In this document: piece after piece, positions 9,686 through 18,648 of the stretch
Numbering within the stretch: the stretch's first letter is position 1
How the letters are laid out: each line of letters starts with the position of its first letter
DNA from: Cedecea colo
Lineage (GTDB): Bacteria > Pseudomonadota > Gammaproteobacteria > Enterobacterales > Enterobacteriaceae
DNA: 64,000 bases
Assembly: GCF_011808225.1 (NCBI RefSeq)
Contig: NZ_SOYS01000014.1
Coordinates: 18,934 to 82,933, forward strand
Direction: 5' to 3'
The notes under the pieces: generated by a model
What the model was told of the DNA's origin: nothing
The model's input: only the letters and a program-made list of their open reading frames with translations
The model's database searches: none
Program-made: the position numbers and the translations under genes

Positions 9686-10306
9686 CTAACGAGAGATAAT
9701 CAGGTGAATGCCGAAGCCGGTGAACAGAGCGCCCGCCGTACCGTCAATCCATTTGGCGAGACGCTGATAGCCGCGACGCATTTTCGGTAAGGCGAACAGG
9801 CTGGCCACCACGGTAAACCAGGCAAAGGTTTCCAGCGCGATCATCACAAATAATCCCCAACGCTCGACGCTGCCTACGCTATCGCCCACGAACAGCGAGA
9901 AGACGCTGCCAAAGTAAATAATGGCTTTCGGGTTCGACAGGTTGGTAAGCAGGCCTTTCAGGAAGCTGCGCCCGCCATGCGCCAGCTCTGCCGCAGGCGA
10001 TTCCTGCGTAGCTTGCTCTTTCTTCAGTGCACCGCGCAGCATCTGGTAGCCCATCCAGCACAGATATAACCCACCACCAACCATGATGATGCTGTGCAGC
10101 CACGCCATTTTTTCAAGGATCAGATTCAGGCCCAGCAGCGCCACCCCGGACCAGACCATGACGCCGCCGGTGATGCCCAGCACGCCCATCATCGCTTCTT
10201 TGCGGGAGCGGCTAACGGCGGTCTGCGAAACGAAGAAGAAATCCGGGCCAGGCGTGACCAGCGCAACGATATGCAAAACCGCTACGGTCAGAAAAAGCAT
10301 CAACAT
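9686..10306 (-). CDS. rhtC: Threonine efflux protein
   Basis: Second LysE/RhtB-family exporter, for threonine. 206 residues, with TPGPDFFFVSQTAVSRSR near the N-terminus and NLSNPKAIIYFGSVFSLF in the middle, as in E. coli RhtC. Starts at an ATG 67 bases beyond the recQ stop on the same strand, so it may be partly co-transcribed with recQ. Convergent with rhtB across a 15-base gap. Confidence 0.96.
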   Translation of the reverse strand: MLMLFLTVAVLHIVALVTPGPDFFFVSQTAVSRSRKEAMMGVLGITGGVMVWSGVALLGLNLILEKMAWLHSIIMVGGGLYLCWMGYQMLRGALKKEQATQESPAAELAHGGRSFLKGLLTNLSNPKAIIYFGSVFSLFVGDSVGSVERWGLFVMIALETFAWFTVVASLFALPKMRRGYQRLAKWIDGTAGALFTGFGIHLIISR

Positions 10307-10373
10307 AAGAAATAACTCGCGGGATAATTATTCAGTGAAGGATTATCCTGCCACGTTCGCACAGGCCTGGCTA

Positions 10374-12200
10374 CTATTCATCTTCGCCGTCGACATGGCT
10401 GCGAATAAGCGACATGAATTCGCGCCCAAAGCGTTCCAGCTTGCGGGTGCCCACGCCGTTGACGCCGAGCATTTCGCCCGCGGAGATCGGCATTTGCTCA
10501 GCCATTTCGATAAGCGTGGCATCGTTAAATACCACATACGGCGGGATGTTCTCTTCGTCAGCAATCGCTTTACGCAGTTTGCGCAGCTTAGCGAACAGCT
10601 TACGGTCGTAATTGCCGCCGAACGTTTTCTGATTCGTCCGCGGCTTGATGGCAACGACGCGCGGCACCGCCAGCATCAGCGGCACTTCGGCACGCAAATA
10701 CGGGCGCGCCGCTTCGGTAAGCTGCAAAGCAGAATGTTGGGCAATATTTTGCGTCACCACGCCGAGGTGTATGAGTTGACGAATCACGCTTACCCAGTGC
10801 TCCGTCGTGTGGTCGCGGCCTTCGCCGTATATTTTGAGTTTGTCGTGCCCCAGGTCGCGAATACGCTGGTTGTTCGCACCGCGCAGCACTTCGACAACGT
10901 AGCCCATACCAAAACGCTGGCCTACGCGATAAATACAGGAGAGCGCCTTTTGTGCGTCCACCAGCCCGTCGTAGCGGCGCGGCGGATCGAGACAAACATC
11001 GCAGTTGCCGCAGGCCTGCTGGCGGCCTTCGCCAAAGTAGTTCAGCAGCACCAGACGGCGGCAGGTTTGCGCCTCGGCAAACGCCCCCATCGCGTTAAGC
11101 TTATGGCGTTCAATATCCTGTAGCTGGCCCGGCGGCTTCTCTTCAAGGCACTTGCGCAGCCACGCCATATCTGCCGGATCGTAAAACAGCATCGCTTCCG
11201 CAGGCAGCCCGTCGCGCCCGGCACGGCCCGTTTCCTGATAGTAAGATTCAATGTTACGCGGGATATCAAAGTGCGCCACAAACCGCACGTTAGGCTTGTT
11301 GATGCCCATACCAAACGCTACGGTAGCCACCACGATTTGCAGATCGTCGCGCTGGAATTTCTCCTGCACGTCGGCACGCACGTTATGTTCCAGGCCCGCA
11401 TGATAAGCCCCGGCGCTGATGCCTTTGCTTTGCAAGCGCGCGGCGGTGTCTTCCACTTTGGCGCGGCTATTACAGTAGATGATGCCGGATTTGCCGCGCT
11501 GCTCCTGAACGTAACGCATCAACTGATCGAGCGGTTTAAACTTTTCCATCAGCATATAGCGAATATTAGGACGATCGAAGCTGCTGATTTGAATCAGCGG
11601 ATCCTGCAGGCCAAGCAGACGAACGATATCCAGCCGCGTGGTTTCATCGGCGGTAGCGGTAAGGGCGATAAACGGCACGCCCGGCAGGCGCTGGCGCAAT
11701 TGCCCAAGCGCTGCGTATTCCGGCCGGAAATCATGCCCCCACTGGGAAATACAGTGCGCTTCATCCACGGCAACCATCGAAAGGTGCCAGTGGCTGATTT
11801 GGTCGATGAAATTATCCATCATCAACCGTTCAGGAGCGATATACAGCAGACGAATTTGCCCGCTGCGGCAGCCTGCCATCACTTCCTGCTGCTGCTCACG
11901 GCTTTGGGTGGAGTTAAGACAGGCCGCAGCAACGCCATTTGCCAGCAGCTGATCGACCTGGTCTTTCATCAGGGAAATCAGCGGGGAAACGACAACCGTC
12001 AGCCCGCCGAACACCAGCGCTGGGATCTGATAGCACAGAGATTTACCGCCGCCGGTCGGCATCACGACCAGACAGTCGCGCCCGACAAGCACCGTTTCGA
12101 TAATGGTTTCCTGGCCCGGGCGGAACTGCTGATAGCCAAAGGTTTCCTGCAAAACCCGTTGAGTCAGCACCGTCTGATTAATAACTTCCGCCTGTGTCAC
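10374..12200 (-). CDS. recQ: ATP-dependent DNA helicase RecQ
   Basis: 3'-5' DNA helicase of the RecF pathway. 608 residues with a GTG start preceded by GGAGAG, as in E. coli. Helicase motifs are clear: MPTGGGKSLCYQ (Walker A, about 48-59), DEAHCISQWGHDFRPEY (Walker B plus aromatic loop), QETGRAGRDG (motif VI). The zinc-binding cysteines lie in CRRLVLLNYFGEGRQQACGNCDVC and the HRDC domain is at the C-terminus. A hairpin terminator of pldA lies upstream. Confidence 0.98.
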   Translation of the reverse strand: MTQAEVINQTVLTQRVLQETFGYQQFRPGQETIIETVLVGRDCLVVMPTGGGKSLCYQIPALVFGGLTVVVSPLISLMKDQVDQLLANGVAAACLNSTQSREQQQEVMAGCRSGQIRLLYIAPERLMMDNFIDQISHWHLSMVAVDEAHCISQWGHDFRPEYAALGQLRQRLPGVPFIALTATADETTRLDIVRLLGLQDPLIQISSFDRPNIRYMLMEKFKPLDQLMRYVQEQRGKSGIIYCNSRAKVEDTAARLQSKGISAGAYHAGLEHNVRADVQEKFQRDDLQIVVATVAFGMGINKPNVRFVAHFDIPRNIESYYQETGRAGRDGLPAEAMLFYDPADMAWLRKCLEEKPPGQLQDIERHKLNAMGAFAEAQTCRRLVLLNYFGEGRQQACGNCDVCLDPPRRYDGLVDAQKALSCIYRVGQRFGMGYVVEVLRGANNQRIRDLGHDKLKIYGEGRDHTTEHWVSVIRQLIHLGVVTQNIAQHSALQLTEAARPYLRAEVPLMLAVPRVVAIKPRTNQKTFGGNYDRKLFAKLRKLRKAIADEENIPPYVVFNDATLIEMAEQMPISAGEMLGVNGVGTRKLERFGREFMSLIRSHVDGEDE

Positions 12201-12215
12201 GCTCTCTCCACTACC

Positions 12216-12246
12216 AAAAATTCAGGCGCCATTTTCAGCGCCTGAA
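12216..12246 (-). terminator. pldA terminator
   Basis: A nine-base-pair stem (TTCAGGCGC / GCGCCTGAA) followed on the minus strand by TTTTT, located 18 bases after the pldA stop and before recQ. Confidence 0.8.
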
Positions 12247-12263
12247 GTAAAAACTGCAACTTT

Positions 12264-13133
12264 TTAGAACAGATCGTTGAGCATAACGCCTACACCAAAG
12301 CGTGTCTGGTTAAAGTTGTAATCAATTAAAGATTCGCCGTAACCGCTGTAGAGCTGGGTGTACAGGCGCACATGCTTAGTGACCGGATAGCTGAAGCCCA
12401 TCTCGGCACCGCCGTAGCCGGTATTCCAGTTGTACTGCCCTTTCACGCTCAGTATCGCATCGCCCAGCGAATAACCAATTTTCAGCTGGTAATAACCCAT
12501 GTATTTGGTGATGTCCGGGTTATCGTCAGTGCTGCCAAGCACATACCACGGCTTCGCTTCAACCAGCCAGTTACCGTTTTCCGCCATCAGACGTGCGTAC
12601 ATGCGGTTCCAGCTACGGGAGGTTGGATCGGATCGCCCGTTGGAGTCGTGATTATAGCCAAACTCCACGTCTCGCAGCGTCCAGCCCGCAAACGTCTCGT
12701 CCACAGCAAAACCGAGGAAAAGTTGCGGCTCATAGTTGGTTTCGCGGAACGGGGAAGATTCGCCACGATTGGAAAGCTGCCACCAGGATTTCTGGGTGTA
12801 AGACGCGCCCAGCACTGAATTAGCGCCGAGAATGCCGCGCCATAACGGGAAGGCAAGGCTTAACTGAAACTTCACTTCATCTTTACGGGCATTGTCCGAC
12901 CAGTTATAGGAGCCGATTGCCTCTTTGTTCAGGTCATCCGTCACCGTATAGAGCAAATAGTTCGTGTCGTACGGATAGAGGGTGAACGGGTTGTCATGTT
13001 CCTGAAGCAGGTTAGCAATAACGCTGCCGCGCACGGCGGGTTTGTCATGAACCTTTTTAATCGTGGCTTCCTGTGCGTAGGCCGTAAAAGGCAGCAAACA
13101 CGCCGCCAGCAAGCATCCCAGAAACTTGTGCAT
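12264..13133 (-). CDS. pldA: Outer membrane phospholipase A
   Basis: Calcium-dependent beta-barrel phospholipase of the outer membrane, active as a dimer, removing misplaced phospholipids. Start at ATG 13133, with AGGAG ten bases upstream, gives 289 residues as in E. coli; a TTG two codons earlier is less likely. A signal peptide ends at about AYA-QEA (residue 20). The active site lies in YNHDSNGRSDP (His162, Ser164) with Asn176 in SWNRMY. The C-terminal residue is Phe, as usual for outer-membrane barrels. Confidence 0.97.
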   Translation of the reverse strand: MHKFLGCLLAACLLPFTAYAQEATIKKVHDKPAVRGSVIANLLQEHDNPFTLYPYDTNYLLYTVTDDLNKEAIGSYNWSDNARKDEVKFQLSLAFPLWRGILGANSVLGASYTQKSWWQLSNRGESSPFRETNYEPQLFLGFAVDETFAGWTLRDVEFGYNHDSNGRSDPTSRSWNRMYARLMAENGNWLVEAKPWYVLGSTDDNPDITKYMGYYQLKIGYSLGDAILSVKGQYNWNTGYGGAEMGFSYPVTKHVRLYTQLYSGYGESLIDYNFNQTRFGVGVMLNDLF

Positions 13134-13308
13134 CGACAATGTTCTCCTGAACGTAAATTTGTTATCGGATTATTAGCTGCCGGACATTCTACATAGTTCC
13201 TTCGCATCTCGCGCGGTCAACCTTTCTTAAAGTAGAAAGCAACAAATGAGAAGCATAAAATAAACTTTTAGTTAACGTAGACAGAATTTTTCGATCGAGG
13301 AACGATCC

Positions 13309-13779
13309 ATGTCCGGCACCATACTGACAACCGAAGCAGCCCTCCAGCTGGTTGGCGAAATTTTTGTTTATCACATGCCGTTTAATCGCGCGCTGGGTCT
13401 TGAGCTGGAGCGCTATGAGAAAGCCTTTGCGCAGCTTGGCTTTGATAATCAGCCGATGATGGTTGGTAACTGGGCGCAGAGCATTTTACACGGCGGCGTG
13501 ATAGCCTCCGCACTTGATGTGGCGGCGGGCCTGGTTTGCGTAGGCAGCACCCTGACGCGCCATGACACCATCAGTGAAGAAGAGCTGCGCCAGCGTTTGT
13601 CGCGGATGGGCACTATCGATCTGCGCGTGGACTACCTGCGCCCGGGCAGAGGCCAGCGCTTTACCGCAAGCAGCAGCCTGCTGCGAGCCGGGAACAAAGT
13701 GGCAGTAGCAAGAGTTGAGCTGCATAACGAAGAGCAGGTTCATATCGCCAGCGCCACGGCCACCTATATGGTGGGATGA
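13309..13779 (+). CDS. yigI: Hot-dog fold acyl-CoA thioesterase YigI
   Basis: 156-residue PaaI/hot-dog family protein; E. coli YigI has been reported as a medium/long-chain acyl-CoA thioesterase. The motif [16 protein letters not shown] (about 62-77) is the thioesterase helix and [13 protein letters not shown] the following strand. GAGG lies eight bases before the ATG. It is divergent from pldA and followed by an A/T-rich hairpin within the copy B repeat. Confidence 0.92.
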   Translation: MSGTILTTEAALQLVGEIFVYHMPFNRALGLELERYEKAFAQLGFDNQPMMVGNWAQSILHGGVIASALDVAAGLVCVGSTLTRHDTISEEELRQRLSRMGTIDLRVDYLRPGRGQRFTASSSLLRAGNKVAVARVELHNEEQVHIASATATYMVG

Positions 13780-13799
13780 GAAGATAATTTCTGAGACGG

Positions 13800-13934
13800 C
13801 TGGCAAAGAAGGAAAAGCGTGGTTTTTCCTTCTTTATGCTTAAGCGGCGAAATCAATTAGTTGATTTTACTTATTATTTTCTGGTGAAATCTTTGCGTCT
13901 CTCAATCATGTCTGCTTTGTCATCAATCTGTAAT
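13800..13934 (+). repeat. Dispersed ~135 bp intergenic repeat, copy B
   Basis: Aligns end to end with 584-720 read in the opposite orientation. It includes a perfect 12-bp A/T-rich stem (13805-13816 with 13824-13835) and a second palindrome (13850-13867). It follows the yigI stop by about 20 bases and ends about 40 bases before the rarD start, so it lies in the rarD upstream region. Confidence 0.65.
13805..13835 (+). terminator. Putative yigI terminator hairpin
   Basis: Perfect stem AAAGAAGGAAAA / TTTTCCTTCTTT with a seven-base loop, 25 bases after the yigI stop. It is A/T-rich and has no further T-run, so strength is uncertain. Confidence 0.5.
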
Positions 13935-13976
13935 TCCTGTTACTATTTGCGCACTATTCTTTCGACGAGTTTTTTC

Positions 13977-14873
13977 ATGGATGCGAAACAGACCCGCCAG
14001 GGCGTGCTGCTTGCTCTCGCAGCGTATTTAATATGGGGCATTGCGCCTGCCTATTTCAAACTGATCCACTATGTCCCGGCGGATGAGATCCTCACTCATC
14101 GCGTGATCTGGTCGTTCTTTTTCATGGTGGCGTTAATCAGCCTCAGTCGCCAGTGGCCGCAGGTGAAAAGGGCCTGCAAGAATCGCAGGAAGGTGTTGGC
14201 GATGGCGCTCTCCGCGGTGCTTATCGGCGGCAACTGGCTGCTTTTCATCTGGGCGGTGAATAATAATCACATGCTGGAAGCGAGCCTGGGATACTTCATT
14301 AATCCGCTGGTGAACGTCGTCTTAGGCATGATTTTTCTCGGCGAACGCTTTCGCACAATGCAGTGGGTTGCGGTTGCGCTTGCCGCCTGTGGCGTACTGG
14401 TGCAGCTGTGGACCTTCGGTTCATTGCCGATAATTGCTCTGGGCCTGGCGTTCAGCTTCGCGTTTTACGGGCTGGTGCGTAAGAAAATCGCCGTGGATGC
14501 GCAAACCGGCATGCTGGTCGAAACCCTCTGGCTGCTGCCGGTTGCGGCAATTTACCTGTTCGGGTTTGCTGACAGCGCCACCAGCCACATGGGGCAGAAC
14601 GCGTGGTCGCTTAACCTGCTGCTGATTGCCGCGGGCATTGTGACGACCATTCCGCTACTGTGCTTCACCGCTGCCGCAACGCGTTTACGCCTCTCAACGC
14701 TGGGCTTCTTCCAGTACCTTGGCCCAACGCTAATGTTCCTGCTGGCCGTGACGTTTTATGGCGAAGTAGTCGGCCAGGATAAAATGCTGACGTTTGGCTT
14801 TATCTGGGCGGCGCTTGCGGTGTTTATTCTGGATGCGGTTTATACACAGAGAAGATTGCGAAAAATTGGCTAG
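13977..14873 (+). CDS. rarD: EamA-family transporter RarD
   Basis: 298-residue inner-membrane protein with about ten transmembrane segments, of the RarD/EamA (drug/metabolite transporter) family; substrate unknown (the name comes from chloramphenicol resistance). The N-terminus MDAKQTRQGVLLALAAYLIWG equals E. coli RarD. The frame is open 47 codons further upstream, through the copy B repeat, but the conserved start is at 13977, where the ribosome site is weak. Followed by a BIME, then the convergent corA. Confidence 0.95.
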   Translation: MDAKQTRQGVLLALAAYLIWGIAPAYFKLIHYVPADEILTHRVIWSFFFMVALISLSRQWPQVKRACKNRRKVLAMALSAVLIGGNWLLFIWAVNNNHMLEASLGYFINPLVNVVLGMIFLGERFRTMQWVAVALAACGVLVQLWTFGSLPIIALGLAFSFAFYGLVRKKIAVDAQTGMLVETLWLLPVAAIYLFGFADSATSHMGQNAWSLNLLLIAAGIVTTIPLLCFTAAATRLRLSTLGFFQYLGPTLMFLLAVTFYGEVVGQDKMLTFGFIWAALAVFILDAVYTQRRLRKIG

Positions 14874-14888
14874 CGGTGGATGTAATGA

Positions 14889-14966
14889 TGTCGGGTGGCG
14901 CTAGCGCTTACCCGACCTACAATCGCCAAAGCGATGTAAGTCGGATAAGCGCAGCGCCATCTGACA
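14889..14966. repeat. REP/BIME-like repeat between rarD and corA
   Basis: Inverted units GTCGGGTGGCGCTAGCGCTT... and GTCGGATAAGCGCAGCGCC... flank a short spacer. This is the usual arrangement of enterobacterial REP pairs between convergent genes. Confidence 0.65.
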
Positions 14967-14981
14967 AAACTGCCGACAATA

Positions 14982-15932
14982 TTACAGCCAGTTCTTACGT
15001 TTGAAGTAGAGATAAGGCGCAAGGCCTGCGAGGATCATAACGATGATCGCGGCGGGATAGCCGAAGCTCAGCTTCAGTTCGGGCATAAATTCGAAGTTCA
15101 TTCCGTAACTGGATGCCACAAGCGTTGGCGGCAGGAACACGACCGATACCACCGAGAAGATCTTGATGATGCGGTTCTGCTCGATGTTGATAAAGCCCAT
15201 CGCCGCCTGCATCAGGAAGTTAACCTTCTGAAACAGGGATTCGTTATGCGGCAGCAGGGATTCAATATCCCGCAGGATCTCACGAGCCTGCTCCAGTTGT
15301 CCGCCCGGCAAGCGCGCTTTACGTACCAGGAAGTTCAATGCACGCTGGGTATCCATCAGACACAGACGAACCTTCCAGCCAATATCTTCCAGTTCGGCAA
15401 GCGTTGAGAGCGCAGCATCATACTCATCGCCCTGCTGCCCTTCCATGATCACCCGGCTTAGCTTTTCCAGGTCGCTGTAGATATTTTCGATTTCATCCGC
15501 CAGCTGTTCAATTTTGGTTTCAAACAGGTCAAGCAGCAGTTCCCAGGCGTTGCCGTCCACCATATTCTGGCTGCGGGCGCGCATACGATAGAGGCGAAAC
15601 GCAGGCAGCTCGCGTTCACGCAGCGTGTACAGGCGGCCTTCGCGGATGGTAAACGCGACGGTGCTGTTGCCGGCGTGATCGTCCGCATCTTCAAAGAAGA
15701 AAAATGAGTGAATGTGCAGGCCGTCTTCGTCTTCAAAAAAACGCGCGGATGCTTCGATGTCTTCCAGCTCTGGCCGGGTTGCCAGGCTTTGGCCAAGTTC
15801 CGTTTGTACAAGCTGTCGTTCGCCCTCGTCGGGCTCGACCAAATCAACCCAGACAGAACTTGTCAGATTGTCGGCCTCATCCAGTTCGAGACGGGACAGT
15901 CGTTTGTTTTCCAGTTGAAATGCGCTCAGCAT
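14982..15932 (-). CDS. corA: Magnesium/cobalt transporter CorA
   Basis: Pentameric inner-membrane Mg2+ channel. Start at 15932 ([12 protein letters not shown]) gives 316 residues as in E. coli; the frame opens 16 codons earlier without support. A long acidic/helical cytoplasmic domain is followed by two C-terminal membrane segments, with the selectivity motif [10 protein letters not shown] in the loop (about residue 276 on) and the basic tail KRKNWL. A 280-base leader with a short peptide gene precedes it. Confidence 0.98.
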   Translation of the reverse strand: MLSAFQLENKRLSRLELDEADNLTSSVWVDLVEPDEGERQLVQTELGQSLATRPELEDIEASARFFEDEDGLHIHSFFFFEDADDHAGNSTVAFTIREGRLYTLRERELPAFRLYRMRARSQNMVDGNAWELLLDLFETKIEQLADEIENIYSDLEKLSRVIMEGQQGDEYDAALSTLAELEDIGWKVRLCLMDTQRALNFLVRKARLPGGQLEQAREILRDIESLLPHNESLFQKVNFLMQAAMGFINIEQNRIIKIFSVVSVVFLPPTLVASSYGMNFEFMPELKLSFGYPAAIIVMILAGLAPYLYFKRKNWL

Positions 15933-16094
15933 GACCGGGACTCCCAATGCAAAAAATATCAGGGACAGTTCGGTTGGCACACAGACAGAAACATTACAGG
16001 TTTCAGACCATTAAACAGCCTGACTCATTGCGACGGGATACAGGGATATGGGGTCGCCGACAACCACTAAGGCCATCAGCATAAGAGGATAGCC

Positions 16095-16151
16095 TTAGAA
16101 GTTGTACCTGGATGACAGGTAATTGAGCCAGTATCTACTGGGTGTGTCCAA
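16095..16151 (-). CDS. corL: CorL-type leader peptide upstream of corA
   Basis: An 18-codon frame with a TTG start encodes MDTPSRYWLNYLSSRYNF. AGAGGA lies eight bases before the TTG, and the frame lies just downstream of a clear sigma70 promoter. In Salmonella a short leader gene, corL, governs Rho-dependent termination in the corA leader according to Mg2+ through its translation. Position, size and strand agree; that the same control operates here is inferred. Confidence 0.65.
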   Translation of the reverse strand: MDTPSRYWLNYLSSRYNF

Positions 16152-16185
16152 GGCGAGTGTCCTCTTAAGTCGTTATCGTGCGCGC

Positions 16186-16214
16186 ATGTTACGCCAGCAA
16201 AAATATGGCGTCAA
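16186..16214 (-). promoter_or_regulatory. Sigma70 promoter of corL-corA
   Basis: TTGACG (-35) and TAACAT (-10) with a 17-base spacer. The predicted transcript starts about 25 bases before corL and gives corA a leader of about 250 bases. Confidence 0.75.
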
Positions 16215-16301
16215 CACGCAACGGGACACCGCAGCCTAATAAATGCAGGTGACGTTTTAAGCGTAGCACCTGGCTGGAGAATCGCGCGATATTTCTGTGA
16301 C

Positions 16302-18464
16302 TTACACCGTTTCCAGACGTGCATAAGCGGCCACCAGCCACTTAATTCCCTGCCCCGGGAAAGCGACCTGCACGCGGCTATGCTCACCGCTGCCTTCCAG
16401 GTTGACGACGGTGCCTTCGCCAAATTTTGCATGGCGGACACGCTGCCCGAGGCTGAAGCCTGAATCATTCTCAGAGATCGGCGTCCCCATGCGCTGGTGG
16501 CTGACCGGGCGGCTGATGCTGGCACGTAAACGCACCTCTTCCACGCAGTTTTCCGGCAGCTCGCCAACAAAGCGTGACGGGCGGTGATAAACCTCTTTAC
16601 CGTACAGGCGACGGGTTTCTGCGTAGGTCAGCGTAAGCTTTTGCATCGCGCGCGTGACGCCAACGTAAGCCAGGCGGCGTTCTTCTTCCAGACGGCCGCC
16701 CTCTTCCAGCGACATCTGGCTTGGGAACATGCCCTCTTCCATGCCGACGATAAAGACCTGCGGAAATTCCAGCCCTTTCGCGGAGTGCAGCGTCATCAGC
16801 TGAACCGCATCCTGCCAGCTATCCGCCTGCCCTTCGCCCGCCTCCAGCGCGGCATGGGATAAGAAAGCCTGCAGCGGCATCAGATCTTCATCTTCGTCCT
16901 GGTAGCTGAACTGGCGCGTTGCCGTCACCAGTTCTTCTAAGTTTTCGATACGCGTCTGGCCTTTCTCGCCTTTCTCCTGTTCGTACATCATCATCAGGCC
17001 GGAGTCTTTGATAACCCGGTCAGTTTGTACGTGCAGCGGCATATCAATGGTTTCATGTGCCAGCGCGTCGATAAGCTCCATAAAGCGTTGCAGCGCGGAA
17101 GCGGCCCGCCCGGCAAGCGCTTTCTCCTGCAGCAGGAAGCGGCAGGACTGCCAGAGCGTTAGCTGCTTGTCGCGCGACGTCTGGCGCACCACGTCCAGCG
17201 TGCGATCGCCAATCCCGCGCGTCGGCGTGTTTACCACGCGTTCGAAAGCTGCGTCATCGTTACGGTTGGCAATCAGACGCAAATAGGAGAGCGCGTCTTT
17301 GATTTCCTGGCGTTCAAAGAAGCGCATGCCGCCGTAAATACGGTACGGCATGCTGACCTGCAGCAGCGCCTCTTCCAGCACGCGCGACTGGGCGTTGCTG
17401 CGGTAGAGAATAGCGCACTGTTCCAGCGCTCCACCTTTCTCCTGCCAGGTTTTAATGCGGTTGACGACAAACCGCGCTTCATCCAGTTCGTTGAAAGCGC
17501 AGTAGAGGGAAATAGGTTCGCCGTCGCTGCCGTCGGTCCACAGCTCTTTACCCAGGCGGCCCGCGTTATTAGCGATCAGGGCATTAGCCGCGTTCAGAAT
17601 ATTGTTCGTTGAACGGTAGTTCTGTTCCAGACGGATAGTTTGCGCGCCGGAGAAGTCGCTGAGGAAGCGCTGGATGTTTTCCACCTGAGCGCCGCGCCAG
17701 CCGTAGATGGATTGGTCATCATCGCCTACGATCATTACTTTTCCGCTATCGCCCGCCAGCAGGCGTATCCACGCGTACTGAATGCTGTTGGTATCCTGGA
17801 ATTCGTCCACCAGGATATTGGTGAAACGTTCGCGATAATGATTGAGGATATGCGGCTTATTAAGCCAGAGTTCGTGAGCGCGCAGCAGCAGCTCGGCAAA
17901 ATCCACCAGCCCCGCACGGTCACAGGCTTCCTGATAGGCCTGATAGACTTTCTGCCAGGTTTGTTCTACCGGATTACCATAGCTTTCAATGTGATGCGGG
18001 CGTAACCCTTCGTCTTTTTTGCCGTTGATGTACCACATCGCCTGGCGCGGCGGCCACTGCTTCTCATCAAGGTTCAGCGCCTTAATCAGACGCTTTAGCA
18101 GACGTAGCTGATCTTCGCTGTCGAGGATTTGGAAGTCCTGCGGCAGTCTGGCATCCATATGGTGCGCACGCAGCAAACGGTGCGCCAGGCCATGGAAAGT
18201 GCCGACCCACATGCCGCCCTGGCTGGTGCCCATCAACTGGCCAATACGATGACGCATTTCCGCCGCCGCCTTGTTAGTAAAGGTCACCGCCATGATGGAG
18301 TACGGCGAACTGTTCTCAACCGTCATCAGCCACGCGATGCGGTGCACCAGCACACGCGTCTTACCACTACCCGCTCCGGCCAGCACCAGCATATTGCTGC
18401 GCGGGGCCGCGACGGCTTCGCGCTGTTTATCATTGAGGCTATCAAGCAGGTAAGAAACGTCCAT
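16302..18464 (-). CDS. uvrD: DNA helicase II
   Basis: Superfamily 1 3'-5' helicase for nucleotide excision repair and mismatch repair. Start at MDVSYLLDSLNDKQREAV (18464) gives 720 residues as in E. coli; two more in-frame codons lie upstream. Motifs: AGAGSGKT (Walker A, about 29-36), VTFTNKAA (Ia), VDEFQDTN (II), [13 protein letters not shown] (III), VQLMTLHSAKGLEFP (V), AYVGVTRA (VI). A LexA-type box lies upstream, separated from the gene by an ERIC element. Confidence 0.98.
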   Translation of the reverse strand: MDVSYLLDSLNDKQREAVAAPRSNMLVLAGAGSGKTRVLVHRIAWLMTVENSSPYSIMAVTFTNKAAAEMRHRIGQLMGTSQGGMWVGTFHGLAHRLLRAHHMDARLPQDFQILDSEDQLRLLKRLIKALNLDEKQWPPRQAMWYINGKKDEGLRPHHIESYGNPVEQTWQKVYQAYQEACDRAGLVDFAELLLRAHELWLNKPHILNHYRERFTNILVDEFQDTNSIQYAWIRLLAGDSGKVMIVGDDDQSIYGWRGAQVENIQRFLSDFSGAQTIRLEQNYRSTNNILNAANALIANNAGRLGKELWTDGSDGEPISLYCAFNELDEARFVVNRIKTWQEKGGALEQCAILYRSNAQSRVLEEALLQVSMPYRIYGGMRFFERQEIKDALSYLRLIANRNDDAAFERVVNTPTRGIGDRTLDVVRQTSRDKQLTLWQSCRFLLQEKALAGRAASALQRFMELIDALAHETIDMPLHVQTDRVIKDSGLMMMYEQEKGEKGQTRIENLEELVTATRQFSYQDEDEDLMPLQAFLSHAALEAGEGQADSWQDAVQLMTLHSAKGLEFPQVFIVGMEEGMFPSQMSLEEGGRLEEERRLAYVGVTRAMQKLTLTYAETRRLYGKEVYHRPSRFVGELPENCVEEVRLRASISRPVSHQRMGTPISENDSGFSLGQRVRHAKFGEGTVVNLEGSGEHSRVQVAFPGQGIKWLVAAYARLETV

Positions 18465-18485
18465 TGGCACCGCCGTTTAAAGTGT

Positions 18486-18616
18486 ATGGATACGCTTAAT
18501 AATTCGAGTTACGGCAGGCGGCAAGCTTGGGGATCCTCAGGAGCTTACATAACGTAAGCGGCTGAGGTGAGCGAGTGTAGCCAACGCACCTGTAGTTCGA
18601 AGTATGACGAGTATCG
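18486..18616. repeat. ERIC (intergenic repeat unit) in the uvrD leader
   Basis: A near-complete ERIC of about 127-130 bp with both arms: ATACGCTTAATAATTCGAG on the left, the core AGGAGCTTACATAACGTAAG, and GAGCGAGTGTAGCCAACGC then GTTCGAAGTATGACGAG on the right. It starts about 20 bases upstream of the uvrD ATG and ends a few bases before the LexA box, so a transcript starting at the LexA-controlled promoter would contain the whole element. Confidence 0.9.
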
Positions 18617-18620
18617 ACAC

Positions 18621-18636
18621 CTGGAATTTTATACAG
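18621..18636. promoter_or_regulatory. LexA (SOS) box for uvrD
   Basis: On the minus strand CTGTATAAAATTCCAG has the CTGT-N8-(A/C)CAG form; E. coli uvrD has the same ending CCAG. It lies just downstream of the yigB stop, at the position expected for the SOS-regulated uvrD promoter. Confidence 0.75.
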
Positions 18637-18648
18637 AGTTGCTGACGA

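Noticed and set aside
11271..12245. 324-codon frame opposite recQ
   Set aside because: Antisense shadow of a well-supported helicase gene; its translation has no domain I recognise.
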